A stretch of DNA of 64,000 nt from Microtetraspora malaysiensis (GTDB taxonomy: Bacteria; Actinomycetota; Actinomycetes; Streptosporangiales; Streptosporangiaceae): the NCBI RefSeq assembly GCF_001528665.1, contig NZ_BBYJ01000021.1, forward strand, positions 1 to 64,000, written 5' to 3'. The translations under genes were made by a program, and so were the position numbers. The notes under the pieces are model-generated. The model saw only the letters and a list, made by a program, of their open reading frames with translations, was not told the DNA's origin and did not search any database. Positions 42,607-51,158 of the stretch are shown here, in pieces (the first letter of the stretch is position 1; the number at the start of each line of letters is the position of its first letter).

Positions 42607-43085
42607 GTGGCTGAACGGGTTCGCGTACGTGAGATCGATGACGATGAAGGCAACCGGCTGCTGCGGATCGTACGGCGCGGCAGCGGGTCGGTGGTGACCT
42701 GGCGGCGAGCGCAGCTGGTGCTCCTGTCTGCCCAGGGCATGTCTGTCGCGAAGATCGCGCAGTGGCTTCACCAGCAAAGACTGGGTCCGGGACGTGATCC
42801 ATAACTTCAATACCGATGGATTCGACTCGCTGTATCCCAAGTACAAGGGCGGCCGGGCACCGACGTTCACGCTGCCGCAACGTCGCCGCGTTAAACGTGG
42901 GCAAGGGCAAGATGTACGGGCACATCAAGAAACGCAAGCGACGCGGCGAGCTCACCCTCAACGGCACCGACCATGCCAGCCACCGCGAGCAGGGCAGCAT
43001 GATCCGCCGCTACATCGCCTGGCGAAACCGCAACACCGACAACCCCCGCCTACGCCGGATCGTGAAGAAGGCAAACGTCGCCTGA
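42607..43085 (+). pseudogene. IS630-family transposase remnant
   Basis: Three collapsed pieces remain. The N-terminal HTH (GSVVTWRRAQLVLLSAQGMS, VAKIAQ) is followed by a frameshift near 42770 into FTSKDWVRDVIHNFNTDGFD and SLYPKYKGGRAPTFTLPQRR. A short central piece KMYGHIKKRKRR and the C-terminus MIRRYIAWRNRNTDNPRLRR, IVKKANVA come next. The DDE catalytic core is mostly deleted, so the element is dead. Terminal inverted repeats were not identified. Confidence 0.8.
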
Positions 43086-43090
43086 CGGTG

Positions 43091-44224
43091 CTAGCTGGGG
43101 CCGAGTGTCCAGGGGAGTTCGAAGAGTTCGAACAGGCCTGGGTCGCGGAACGCGACGATGTGTGTAATCCCCGCGGTGGAGATCGAGAGGACCATCACCG
43201 CGTGTACGTGATGAACGCCGTCCGGCCCACGCTGATACATGGCGACCGCGGGCTGCCCGTTGGCCGCGGTCGCCGTCATCCGGAAGACACCTGGCACGGT
43301 GAGAACCCTGGACCCGAAGAAGCGGCCGATGGCCTGGCGGCCGGCGAACCAGGATGGGGTGGGCGGCATCTCCAGGACGGCGTCCTCGGTCAGCAGCCCC
43401 ATCAGGGCGGTGACGTCGGCGTTCTCGAAGGCCGCGACATAGCGATCCAGCAGGTCCCGCTGGTGCGTGCCGGAGGCGTCGGTCGTATCGTCTTCGGAGG
43501 GTGCCACCTGGCCGAGCTGGGCTCGAGCGCGTTGTAGGACGCTCTTGACCGCGGGGACGGAGATGCCGAGCAACTCGGCCACCTCGGCCGCGCGCAGCGC
43601 CAGTACGTCACGCAGGATGAGGACAGCGCGCTGGCGCGGGGGCAGATACTGCAGGGCCGCGATCAGGGCGAGCCGCAGGCTTGCCCGCGCCGCGACGATC
43701 GTGGCGGGGTCGTCCGAGCCGGGATGAACCAGCCGGTCGGGAAAGGGCTGTAGCCAGATCACCTCAGGTGGCGGCGCCAGAGGCCCTTCCGGAGCGTCGG
43801 AGGGACCGCCGAGACCTGACGGCAACGGCCGGCGCTTGCGGTGTTCGAGTGCGGTGAGGCAGACGTTGGTCGCGATCCGATAGAGCCAGGTGCGCAGCGA
43901 CGCCCGGCCTTCGAACGTCTCGTACGAGCGCCACGCGCGCAGATAGGTCTCCTGGACGAGGTCTTCGGCGTCGTGGACCGAACCGAGCATGCGGTAGCAG
44001 TAGGCCAGGAGCTCCGGCCGGTATGGGTGGGTCAGCCGTGCGAAGGCGTCGTCGTCCGGCGTCACGGTCTCCCCGGCCGGTCCACCGGGGCGAGGCCACC
44101 CGCCGCCCGCTGGGCCGAACACCTCGAACGGGATATCGAGGCGGAGTTCCCGCGGCCTCCCTGCGGGTGCTTCGACGGGATCATCGCCCGCCAGATTATC
44201 GACTTCGACGTGGGTCTGGCTCAT
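43091..44224 (-). CDS. ECF sigma factor with SnoaL-like C-terminal domain
   Basis: A 377-aa protein. Sigma region 2 is RPELLAYCYRMLGSVHDAED then LVQETYLRAWRS, region 4 is LPPRQRAVLILRDVLALRAA then EVAELLGISVPAVKSVLQRA. A SnoaL/NTF2-like extension of about 120 residues follows (LLDRYVAAFENADVTALMGL, LTEDAVLEMPP). The linker PSGLGGPSDAPEGPLAPPPE is typical of the TIGR02960 (SigX5-like) group. In such sigma factors the C-terminal domain modulates activity in place of an anti-sigma. It is 5 bp downstream of the VOC gene, in one operon. Confidence 0.88.
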   Translation of the reverse strand: MSQTHVEVDNLAGDDPVEAPAGRPRELRLDIPFEVFGPAGGGWPRPGGPAGETVTPDDDAFARLTHPYRPELLAYCYRMLGSVHDAEDLVQETYLRAWRSYETFEGRASLRTWLYRIATNVCLTALEHRKRRPLPSGLGGPSDAPEGPLAPPPEVIWLQPFPDRLVHPGSDDPATIVAARASLRLALIAALQYLPPRQRAVLILRDVLALRAAEVAELLGISVPAVKSVLQRARAQLGQVAPSEDDTTDASGTHQRDLLDRYVAAFENADVTALMGLLTEDAVLEMPPTPSWFAGRQAIGRFFGSRVLTVPGVFRMTATAANGQPAVAMYQRGPDGVHHVHAVMVLSISTAGITHIVAFRDPGLFELFELPWTLGPS

Positions 44225-44229
44225 CTACG

Positions 44230-44607
44230 TCACCGTCCGGTACCGGGCCGGGCGGCCAACTCGACGATCTGCACGTAGTTTCCGACCGGATCCTCCACCG
44301 TCGCGATGAGGCCCGGGCCGAAGTGCTCCACCGGGCGGATCCACCGCGTGACGCCCAGCGTCTTCAGGTGGGCCACGACCGCCCCGATGTCGTCGACGTA
44401 GAAGTTGATCAGAATCCGGCCGGGCTCCCGCGTGTTCTGTTCGAGATCGTCGCGGCGGTCGAAGATCAACCGCCCGCCGCCCATCGTCAGGACGGTGCTC
44501 GGCTCGGCCGACGGCGCGAACGCTGCGCGGTACCAGGCGCTGAGCCGCTCCGGGTCGTCGCTGCCCAGCACCAGGCCGCCCAGCCGGACCCCCCTCGTCT
44601 CCGCCAT
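44230..44607 (-). CDS. VOC/glyoxalase-like protein, first gene of the sigma operon
   Basis: A 125-aa VOC protein (RLGGLVLGSDDPERLSAWYR, RILINFYVDDIGAVVAHLKT, DPVGNYVQIVEL). The first-strand His is replaced (GGLVL) while the last Glu is kept, so metal binding is doubtful and a binding or sensor role is possible. It precedes the ECF sigma gene by 5 bp. A 39-bp element 33 bp upstream of its ATG recurs upstream of the DUF899 gene, suggesting shared control. Confidence 0.82.
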   Translation of the reverse strand: MAETRGVRLGGLVLGSDDPERLSAWYRAAFAPSAEPSTVLTMGGGRLIFDRRDDLEQNTREPGRILINFYVDDIGAVVAHLKTLGVTRWIRPVEHFGPGLIATVEDPVGNYVQIVELAARPGTGR

Positions 44608-44640
44608 GATCGGTCCTCCTCGGACGTCATCGGTATACCG

Positions 44641-44679
44641 TCACACCTATCGACTCGGCGATCCGCCGAAAGGAATCGG
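44641..44679 (-). repeat. 39-bp upstream element, copy 1 (VOC-sigma operon)
   Basis: Identical over 39 bp to 45750-45788. It contains the hairpin TCGGCG-ATC-CGCCGA. The near edge is 33 bp upstream of the VOC start on the minus strand, a promoter position. Confidence 0.85.
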
Positions 44680-44718
44680 CGAAGGCGTCCGCCGGATCTT
44701 TCGTACTACCCGGCGGAC

Positions 44719-44913
44719 TCATCCCATCGGCCAGATCATGGCGGCCATCGCCGCGGCCATGAGCGCGTGAGCCAGGTGGGAGATCCTGTCGGCGGCGCCC
44801 GGTGCGGTGCCACCGGAACCGGGGCGCAGGCCGCGTAACAGGAACCACACTCCGGTTCCCGCGAGCACAAGGATGAGTGTCCACCGCAGCGGCATGGGCT
44901 CGATCATCATCAT
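44719..44913 (-). CDS. Short DUF5134-like membrane protein, probably truncated
   Basis: The 64-aa product has two hydrophobic segments (LRWTLILVLAGTGVWFLLRG and HLAHALMAAAMAAMIWPMG). The sequence resembles the N-terminal part of actinomycete DUF5134 proteins, which are normally about three times longer with more membrane spans. The stop lies 40 bp before the 39-bp repeat copy 1, consistent with loss of the 3' part by recombination there. It is on the same strand as and 75 bp after the DUF899 gene. Function is unknown. Confidence 0.5.
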   Translation of the reverse strand: MMMIEPMPLRWTLILVLAGTGVWFLLRGLRPGSGGTAPGAADRISHLAHALMAAAMAAMIWPMG

Positions 44914-44988
44914 TCGGTGGCTCCCCTGGTTCGAGACCGAGCGGTGACGCCTCGGTTTTGAGGCGCCACCGGCCCTGCCGTCAACGGC

Positions 44989-45720
44989 TCAGTGGTGGGC
45001 GTGGTGAGAGTGGTCTGCTTCGCTGCCGTACGTGTCGTGGTAGGGGATCTCGTTGACGTAGCGCCGCCGGCCGCGTGGGGTCAGGTCGAGATAGTGGTAG
45101 GTGCTCATCATGACCTCGGTGCCCCGCCCGTACGTCGAGTAGGTGTGGAAGACGGCGTCGTCCTCGTGGACGAAGACACTCAGGCCCTGCCCGTCGCCGT
45201 GCAGCCGGTACGCCGCGTCCCGCGCGAGGGTCGCTTTGTCCTTGTAGTTGTACTCGACGGGAGCGACGGACTCGTCGTTCGTCACGTGGAAGTCGTAATT
45301 GAAGCCGGTCCCGGCGGAGGAATACCACGGGATCGTCCATTCCATCCGCGCCCGAAATCTCTCGAGCTTGGCGAGCGGCGCGCGGGAGACGAGCACGAGC
45401 GTGGTGTCCTCGGCATGCAGGTGCTCCAGACGGCCCACGCTGTCGATCGTGAACGAGCAACTCGGGCAGCCGTTCTCCCAGCCCGGGTGGAACATGAAGT
45501 GGTACACGAGGAGCTGGTGACGGCCCTCGAACAGGTCGACGAGATTCACCTTGCCGGTCGGACCTTCGAACACGTAATCCTTGTCGACCCTGACCATCGG
45601 CAGCTCAGCGCGGCGCGCGGTCACCGCGTCCTGCGCCCGCATGACCTCCTTCTCCTGTGCGAGTAGCTTCAGCCGAGCTGCCAGCCACTCCTCGCGGGAC
45701 ACCACCTGCGGAAGAACCAT
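44989..45720 (-). CDS. DUF899 thioredoxin-fold protein
   Basis: The 243-aa product is a typical DUF899 protein: LPQVVSREEWLAARLKLLAQ, then LPMVRVDKDYVFEGPTGKVN, the CPSCSF motif near a thioredoxin-fold active site, YHYLDLTPRGRRR, and a His-rich C-terminus. The function of the family is not established; redox chemistry is inferred from CxxC. ATG 45720 (GGAGAGA upstream) gives the family N-terminus; an ATG at 45732 is the alternative. The 39-bp element lies 29 bp upstream. Confidence 0.85.
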   Translation of the reverse strand: MVLPQVVSREEWLAARLKLLAQEKEVMRAQDAVTARRAELPMVRVDKDYVFEGPTGKVNLVDLFEGRHQLLVYHFMFHPGWENGCPSCSFTIDSVGRLEHLHAEDTTLVLVSRAPLAKLERFRARMEWTIPWYSSAGTGFNYDFHVTNDESVAPVEYNYKDKATLARDAAYRLHGDGQGLSVFVHEDDAVFHTYSTYGRGTEVMMSTYHYLDLTPRGRRRYVNEIPYHDTYGSEADHSHHAHH

Positions 45721-45749
45721 GACTCTCTCCATTCGTGACGTGTGAAGGC

Positions 45750-45788
45750 TCACACCTATCGACTCGGCGATCCGCCGAAAGGAATCGG
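45750..45788 (-). repeat. 39-bp upstream element, copy 2 (DUF899 gene)
   Basis: Identical to 44641-44679, at nearly the same distance from a start codon on the same strand. It is either a duplicated promoter/operator or a recombination scar. Confidence 0.85.
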
Positions 45789-46399
45789 TGGCCAACAGGG
45801 CCTCGTCGCTCGGGGCGCAGCGTGGCTGGGTTCATCAGGACGGCGTAGGCGCGGGCTTGGCGCTCCGTGTTGCGGAAGATGTGGGTGCCGCCCTGGGCGA
45901 CGCGACGGGGCAAACCTTGCCAGTCACGGCACTAGGCACTGCGACCAGGAGCGTCCAGGAAGTAGCCCGAAATCCGTTTCGGGCCTTGTGGGGAGGACGT
46001 CTACCCGTGAGCTCGCCCGGGGCGACCGGGTTTCGGGGATGGCCACGTCCCAGGCGGAGGTGGTTCACCAGGGCGTGGTCTATGACCTGGAGGTGGGCAC
46101 CATGCGTAGGGAGTCCCTGATGTGCGCGCGAGCCATCGTCGCCCACGTCGCCTGATCGACGGCTCACCTGCCCGCCCCGGAAGGTCAAGTACCGCCCGAC
46201 GCTGTGATGCGGCGAAAGGGGAGGCGGGCCCCGATCGGGCTCCCGGAACCTCCGAGCTTGTGATGTGGGACGACGCCGCGGCGTATCTCGCCGGATCAGA
46301 CGCGCGTAGGGCGACCGTGCTGTGCGGCACGGTCGCCCTTGGGCCCTCGATTCGATCATTGAGGCGCCCCTTGCCATCCGGCGAGACACACCTGAGGGA
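45789..46399. other. Gene-poor stretch of about 610 nt
   Basis: Apart from the possible 38-codon ORF at 46039-46155, no gene is recognised. A minus-strand stretch around 45835-45910 reads openly ([20 protein letters not shown]) without a plausible start and may be a gene remnant. Confidence 0.4.
46039..46155 (+). CDS. Possible 38-aa ORF
   Basis: ATG 46039 to TGA 46155 reads [20 protein letters not shown] then [18 protein letters not shown]. Codon third positions are GC-rich as in real genes of this genome, but there is no clear ribosome binding site and no known family. It may be a short regulator or a fragment of a larger decayed gene. Confidence 0.3.
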   Translation: MATSQAEVVHQGVVYDLEVGTMRRESLMCARAIVAHVA

Positions 46400-47071
46400 T
46401 CAGGCGGGTTTGGTCAGCCGGACCTCAAGGGTGATGCCGTCGGCCCGGACGTCGCAGGTGCGGAAGGCGCTCTCGGCGGCGAGACGCTCGAACTGGGCCC
46501 GTGAGTAGGCGCGGCGTTTGAGCATTGTCAGCGGCACCCTGGTCAGTACGGAGTTCAGCCGGTTGAGCTCCATTCTTCTGACCTCCTCGCCGATGTCGGC
46601 CCCGGACGCGTCCCGGTTCAGGTCGTGGATCACCGCTGTGCCGCCGCCCCGGAGGACCCGGTGCATCTCGTCCATGGCGCGGACGGGCCGTCCGAAGTTC
46701 TTGAAGGCGGCCTGGCAGACGACCAGGTCGAAGGACGCGTCGTCGAAGGGCAGGTCGGCGGCGTCGCCCTGCTCGATCCGGACGGACACGCCGGCGCGGC
46801 GGGCCCGCTCGCTCGCGATCTCCACGAACGTGTGGCTCATGTCGAGCCCGGTCACCTCGAACCCGAGCCGCGCCATCTCGACGGCCAGGTAGCCGGGCCC
46901 CGGGGCCACCTCCAGTACGGCGGCTCCGCCGGGCAGGCTCGCCGTGAGCTGCGCGGCGTATCGCCGGACGGCGGCAACTTGGGGGGCCGAGCCGCGCTGG
47001 CGGGCGTACCAGCGCGCCATCGCTCCCTCGATCCCCATGGCCTGGGAGCGGGTGGTGTGTGTCTTCTCCAT
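46400..47071 (-). CDS. Class I SAM-dependent methyltransferase
   Basis: A 223-aa Rossmann methyltransferase. Motif I is VLEVAPGPGYLAVEMARLG, the acidic loop GLDMSHTFVEIA, then GDAADLPFDDASFDLVVCQA and motif post-I MDEMHRVLRGGGTAVIHDL. It is of UbiE/Methyltransf_11 type. The substrate is unknown. It lies downstream of padR on the same strand with about 160 bp between them, so a separate promoter is likely. Confidence 0.88.
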   Translation of the reverse strand: MEKTHTTRSQAMGIEGAMARWYARQRGSAPQVAAVRRYAAQLTASLPGGAAVLEVAPGPGYLAVEMARLGFEVTGLDMSHTFVEIASERARRAGVSVRIEQGDAADLPFDDASFDLVVCQAAFKNFGRPVRAMDEMHRVLRGGGTAVIHDLNRDASGADIGEEVRRMELNRLNSVLTRVPLTMLKRRAYSRAQFERLAAESAFRTCDVRADGITLEVRLTKPA

Positions 47072-47230
47072 GTTCCCTCCGGTTTCGGATGTTCTTCCGA
47101 ACCGGCCCGGGAAAGAGCCCGACTATTCTTACCGGTGCCACCTCGTGGCCGGGCTGCGTTCCGCAGGTTCGGTTCGAGGGCTCCCCGGCGGTCGTGTTGG
47201 CGCACGCCGCCGGGGTCGTCTTTTTCGGGG

Positions 47231-47878
47231 TCAGTCCGTGACGGCGCCCCTTTCCGCGAGTTCGGCGATCTCGGGCGGCCGCCGGCCCTTCTCGTGCCAG
47301 TCGCGCCACAGCGCGAGGTCGGGAAACGTCCCGGAGGCGAGTTCGTCGAGCAGGGACCGGGTCCAGGCCAGCTCGGCCTCCCGGATGGCGAGGTCGTACT
47401 CCGCCTCCACGAGGAACAGCCGGGGGACCTCCCGGAGGTACGCGGCCAGCGACTCCCGCTGTCCGGCGACCTCCGCCTCCAGCAGGCCCACGCGCCGCCG
47501 GAGCAGACTCGTCACCTCGTCGGGCGGGAGTACGCCGCAGACAGAGAGCGCGGCCTCGAACTTCGGCTGCTCCCGCTCCGGTGTCGCGAGAAGGTCCCGG
47601 ACCCAGTCGGCCAGTTCCGCCCGCCCGGCCTCGGTGATGCGGTAGATCGTGCGCTCGGGGTGCCCGCTGTCGCGGACGCTGTCGGTCACTTCGAGGAACC
47701 CGTGCTTCTCCAAGTTGCGCACGACCGTGTAGAGCGAGCCCCACTTGACGTCCATGTCCCGGTCCTTGCCGCGGGCGCGCATCAGGGAGGCCATCTCGTA
47801 CGGGTGCATCGGCCTTTCCACGACCGTCGCGAGCACGGCCAGGCCGAGCATGTTGTTCACTTTGCGGCGCTTGGCCAC
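47231..47878 (-). CDS. PadR-family transcriptional regulator
   Basis: A 215-aa regulator. The winged helix has [20 protein letters not shown], then [20 protein letters not shown] and the wing [21 protein letters not shown] long C-terminal helical dimerisation region ([20 protein letters not shown]) follows, as in PadR subfamily 1 (Vir_act_alpha_C). GTG 47878. It is divergent from the YnfA-like transporter gene with an inverted-repeat operator between, so it probably controls itself and that gene. Confidence 0.9.
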   Translation of the reverse strand: MAKRRKVNNMLGLAVLATVVERPMHPYEMASLMRARGKDRDMDVKWGSLYTVVRNLEKHGFLEVTDSVRDSGHPERTIYRITEAGRAELADWVRDLLATPEREQPKFEAALSVCGVLPPDEVTSLLRRRVGLLEAEVAGQRESLAAYLREVPRLFLVEAEYDLAIREAELAWTRSLLDELASGTFPDLALWRDWHEKGRRPPEIAELAERGAVTD

Positions 47879-47892
47879 TTGGCACCCCCTGC

Positions 47893-47921
47893 TACTCGTA
47901 CGCGAGTATACGTCTGCGAGT
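47893..47921. promoter_or_regulatory. PadR-type operator TACTCG-N4-CGAGTA plus a third half-site
   Basis: The inverted repeat lies at 47893-47908, and a further GCGAGTA is at about 47914-47920. It sits 15 bp from the padR start and 31-59 bp from the ynfA-like start. Other PadR operators have similar spaced inverted repeats. Binding is inferred. Confidence 0.6.
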
Positions 47922-47951
47922 ACCCCGGCACAACGCATAGAGTCCACCGAC

Positions 47952-48287
47952 ATGACCGTCGTGCGTTCTGTGCTCCTGTTCGTCCTGGCCGCGGTGCTGG
48001 AGATCGGTGGAGCCTGGCTGGTGTGGCAGGGCACCCGTGAGAGCCGCGGCTGGGCGTGGATCGGCGCCGGAGTGATCGCGCTCGGCCTGTACGGATTCGT
48101 CGCCACGCTCCAGCAGGACGCCAACTTCGGGCGCATCCTGGCGGCGTACGGCGGGGTGTTCGTGGCGGGCTCGCTCGCGTGGGGCATGGCGATGGACGGC
48201 TACCGGCCGGACCGGTTCGACGTCATCGGAGCCCTGATCTGCCTCGCCGGGGTCGCTGTGATCATGTACGCGCCGCGAGGCGGCTGA
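47952..48287 (+). CDS. YnfA/UPF0060-type small membrane protein (SMR-like)
   Basis: A 111-aa protein with four hydrophobic helices ([74 protein letters not shown]). The conserved Glu in [12 protein letters not shown] and the [12 protein letters not shown] loop are those of YnfA. The family is related to small multidrug resistance pumps. Divergent PadR control fits an inducible exporter. Confidence 0.88.
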   Translation: MTVVRSVLLFVLAAVLEIGGAWLVWQGTRESRGWAWIGAGVIALGLYGFVATLQQDANFGRILAAYGGVFVAGSLAWGMAMDGYRPDRFDVIGALICLAGVAVIMYAPRGG

Positions 48288-48331
48288 CGCCGAAAACCCG
48301 ACAACCGACCGCTTTGTTAGGTTTGTCCGCT

Positions 48332-48760
48332 ATGGGGACAGCTCGGGTGGCGATCAGGTACGGCGGACGGGACGACGTCGAGGCGGTGCTCCGCTTCTGG
48401 GCTGAGGCGGCCGAGGGCACCGATCGGCACGACGACGCGGACAAGGTCGTCCAGCTTGTCGAGCGTGACCCGGAAGCGCTGCTGATCGCCGAAATCGACG
48501 GGAGCCTGGTCGGCACGCTCATCGCCGGGTGGGACGGCTGGCGGGCCCATCTCTACCGGCTCGCCGTGGACCCCGGGCACCGGCGCATGGGCATCGGCTC
48601 CCGCCTGATCGAGGCGGCGGAGGACCGGTTCCGGACGTTCGGGGCCTTCCGCGCGGACGCGATGGTCCTGCACGACAACGAGCTCGCCCATCGGGCCTGG
48701 TCGGCGTCCGGCTACGGGCGGCAGCCCCAATGGGGCCGCTGGGTGAAGCACCTGGTCTGA
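48332..48760 (+). CDS. GNAT N-acetyltransferase
   Basis: A 142-aa GNAT. The acetyl-CoA loop is AVDPGHRRMGIGSRLIEAAE (V-x-P...R-x-x-G-x-G/A), preceded by LLIAEIDGSLVGTLIAGWDG and followed by the C-terminal HDNELAHRAWSASGYGRQPQ, where the Asn-Tyr pair is usual. The substrate is unknown. ATG 48332 follows the YnfA gene by 44 bp on the same strand and may share its transcript. Confidence 0.88.
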   Translation: MGTARVAIRYGGRDDVEAVLRFWAEAAEGTDRHDDADKVVQLVERDPEALLIAEIDGSLVGTLIAGWDGWRAHLYRLAVDPGHRRMGIGSRLIEAAEDRFRTFGAFRADAMVLHDNELAHRAWSASGYGRQPQWGRWVKHLV

Positions 48761-49013
48761 AAGGCGGGGACATTCCCGCGGCGTCCCCCGCGCGGGTCTC
48801 GTCCGGGTCCGTACGGTCTTACACAGGGTGGCACTGAGGCAAGACCGCGCCACATCCGCGGGCTTCGTCAGGGGTGGATCGGCGCCGGGTTCTTAGCGTT
48901 GGCCACGTGATCGAGACGACGGACGGCCTCGCCGCGCTGACGCGGTGCCGTGCAGTACCCCGCTCTCAGTAGGGTTAATGCTGCACAAAGGCACAGATTT
49001 GAGGAGGACGAGC

Positions 49014-50078
49014 ATGACGACGCCGCGCTTCCGGGCCGTACTCGACACCATGCCCGCGTACAAGCCGGGCAAGGTCGTCGTCGGGCCTGACGGCAAGTCG
49101 TTCAAGCTGTCCTCGAACGAGAGCCCGTTCGGGCCGCTGCCGAGCGTGCGCGAGGCGATCGCCGAGGCGGCCGCGGAGATCCACCGCTACCCGGACCCGG
49201 CCTCGGTCGCGCTCACGGAGGCGCTCGCCGAGCGGTTCGCGGTGCCGTGCGAGCACGTCGCGCTCGGCGCGGGCTCGGTGACGCTGGCGCAGCAGCTCTT
49301 CGAGACCGTCGGAGAGCCGGGCGCCGAGGTGATCTACGCGTGGCGGTCCTTCGAGGCGTATCCGCTGCTCGCCGACCTGTCCGGGGCGGCCTCGGTCCAG
49401 GTGCCGCTCAAGGACGAGGCGCACGACCTCGACGCGATGGCGGAGGCGATCACCGACGCCACCCGCATGATCCTCGTCTGCAACCCGAACAACCCGACCG
49501 GCACGGTCAAGCGCACGGCCGAGCTGGTGGAGTTCCTCGACCGCGTCCCGAGTGACGTGCTGGTGATCCTCGATGAGGCCTACTGCGAGTACGTCCGCGA
49601 CGAGGACGTCCCCGACGGCCTGGCGCTCTACCGCGACCGCCCCAACGTCGCCGTCCTGCGCACGTTCTCCAAGGCGTACGGGCTGGCCGGGCTGCGGGTG
49701 GGCTACCTGATCGGGCACGAGCCCGTGGTCGCCGCCGCGCGCAAGACCATGGTGCCGTTCGCGATCAACCGCATCGCGCAGGTCGCCGCCGTCGCGTCCC
49801 TCAAGGCGGAGGGCGAGCTGCTGGAGCGGGTCGAGACCGTGGTGAAGGAACGTACCCGGGTCAGGGAGACGCTGATCGCCCAGGGGTGGACGATCCCGCC
49901 CACCGAGGCCAACTTCGTGTGGATGCGCCTCGGCGACCGGAGCTCCGCGTTCGCCGAGCTCTGCGCCGGGTCCGGCGTGGCCGTGCGGCCCTTCGGCGCC
50001 GAAGGCGTCCGGATCTCCATCGGCGACCGGGAGGCCAACGACGCCTTCCTCGCCGCCGCCGAGGCGTTCGGCGCCTGA
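49014..50078 (+). CDS. hisC: Histidinol-phosphate / aromatic aminotransferase (HisC-like)
   Basis: A 354-aa class I/II PLP aminotransferase. It has [18 protein letters not shown], the cofactor region [29 protein letters not shown], the Schiff-base Lys in [17 protein letters not shown], and the substrate Arg near [20 protein letters not shown]. HisC-type enzymes make histidinol phosphate; some actinomycete copies instead transaminate aromatic amino acids (Pat). No other his genes are nearby, so the second role is possible. RBS GAGGAGG. Confidence 0.85.
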   Translation: MTTPRFRAVLDTMPAYKPGKVVVGPDGKSFKLSSNESPFGPLPSVREAIAEAAAEIHRYPDPASVALTEALAERFAVPCEHVALGAGSVTLAQQLFETVGEPGAEVIYAWRSFEAYPLLADLSGAASVQVPLKDEAHDLDAMAEAITDATRMILVCNPNNPTGTVKRTAELVEFLDRVPSDVLVILDEAYCEYVRDEDVPDGLALYRDRPNVAVLRTFSKAYGLAGLRVGYLIGHEPVVAAARKTMVPFAINRIAQVAAVASLKAEGELLERVETVVKERTRVRETLIAQGWTIPPTEANFVWMRLGDRSSAFAELCAGSGVAVRPFGAEGVRISIGDREANDAFLAAAEAFGA

Positions 50079-50197
50079 CGCGGCACCTGACGCGGCACCT
50101 GAGAGGCGCCCAGGAGGCGCCGAGGTTCGCTGAGAGGCGCCAGAGGGACGCCGGGGGACCGGCGGGCGGGGCCCCACACCCCGCCGCCGTCCATCGA

Positions 50198-51127
50198 TCA
50201 GCTCGGCGCCGCCTCCACCTCGGGCACGGCCTGGGCGGCCCGGCTACGGCGCTCGGTGGACACCACCAAAGCGACGCCGATCACGATCAGGCCGCCGGCG
50301 CCGAGCATGGCCGCCGTGACGCTCTCCCCGACCACGGCCACCCCGAGCAGCACCGCCACGACCGGGTTCACGTACGCGTACGTGGACACGAGCGAGATGG
50401 GCGCGTTGCCGAGCAGCCAGACGTACGACGTGAAGCCGATCAGCGAGCCCACCAGGATCAGGTAGGCGAGCGCCGCCCAGGACCGGCCGCTGACGGCGGC
50501 CAGGTCCAGGCGCTCGCCCAGGCCGGTTCCGATGATCAGCAGACCGACGCCGCCGACGGCCATCTCCACCGTGCTCGCCACGAACGGGTCACGCGGCATG
50601 GGGATGCGCCCCGACAGGAAGGAGCCGATCGACCACGACAGCGACGCCACCAGGATGATGACCACGCCGACGGAGTCCGATCCGGTGCCGCCGCCCAGCG
50701 AGATCCCCGCCACGCCGACGAACCCGATGAACACTCCGGCGAGCGTGAGCGCCTGCGGCCGGTCGCGGAACACCGTACGCAGCATGACCAGCCAGAGCGG
50801 GACCGACGCGACCAGGAGGGCCGCCAGCCCGCTGCCGATGTGCTGCTCGGCCACCGCGACCATGCCGTTCCCGGCGGTCAGCAGCAGCAGGCCGACCAGG
50901 GCGGCCCCGCCCAGTTCCCGTCCGGTGACACGGAACGGCTCCCGCCCCTTGCGGAGCAGCAGCACCACGCCGAGGATCAGCGCGGCCGTGATGAAGCGCA
51001 GGCCGCCGCTCACCATGCTGGGCAGGGTCTCGATGGCGATGCGGATGCCGAGGTACGTCGATCCCCACACGATGTAGACCGTCGCCAACGCCAGCCAGAC
51101 CCGCATGCCATGAGTGTTCTTCCCCAT
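50198..51127 (-). CDS. EamA/DMT-family exporter
   Basis: A 309-aa membrane protein with ten hydrophobic helices in two EamA repeats (ALATVYIVWGSTYLGIRIAI in the first; VVIILVASLSWSIGSFLSGR in the second). The conserved WGSTYL and a Pro-rich late helix region are typical of RhaT/YedA-like metabolite exporters. The substrate is unknown. It starts 31 bp after the HTH regulator gene ends, on the same strand, so the regulator probably controls it. Confidence 0.9.
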   Translation of the reverse strand: MGKNTHGMRVWLALATVYIVWGSTYLGIRIAIETLPSMVSGGLRFITAALILGVVLLLRKGREPFRVTGRELGGAALVGLLLLTAGNGMVAVAEQHIGSGLAALLVASVPLWLVMLRTVFRDRPQALTLAGVFIGFVGVAGISLGGGTGSDSVGVVIILVASLSWSIGSFLSGRIPMPRDPFVASTVEMAVGGVGLLIIGTGLGERLDLAAVSGRSWAALAYLILVGSLIGFTSYVWLLGNAPISLVSTYAYVNPVVAVLLGVAVVGESVTAAMLGAGGLIVIGVALVVSTERRSRAAQAVPEVEAAPS

Positions 51128-51158
51128 GGCTCCTTACAATAGCGGGGCGCATCCTGAC

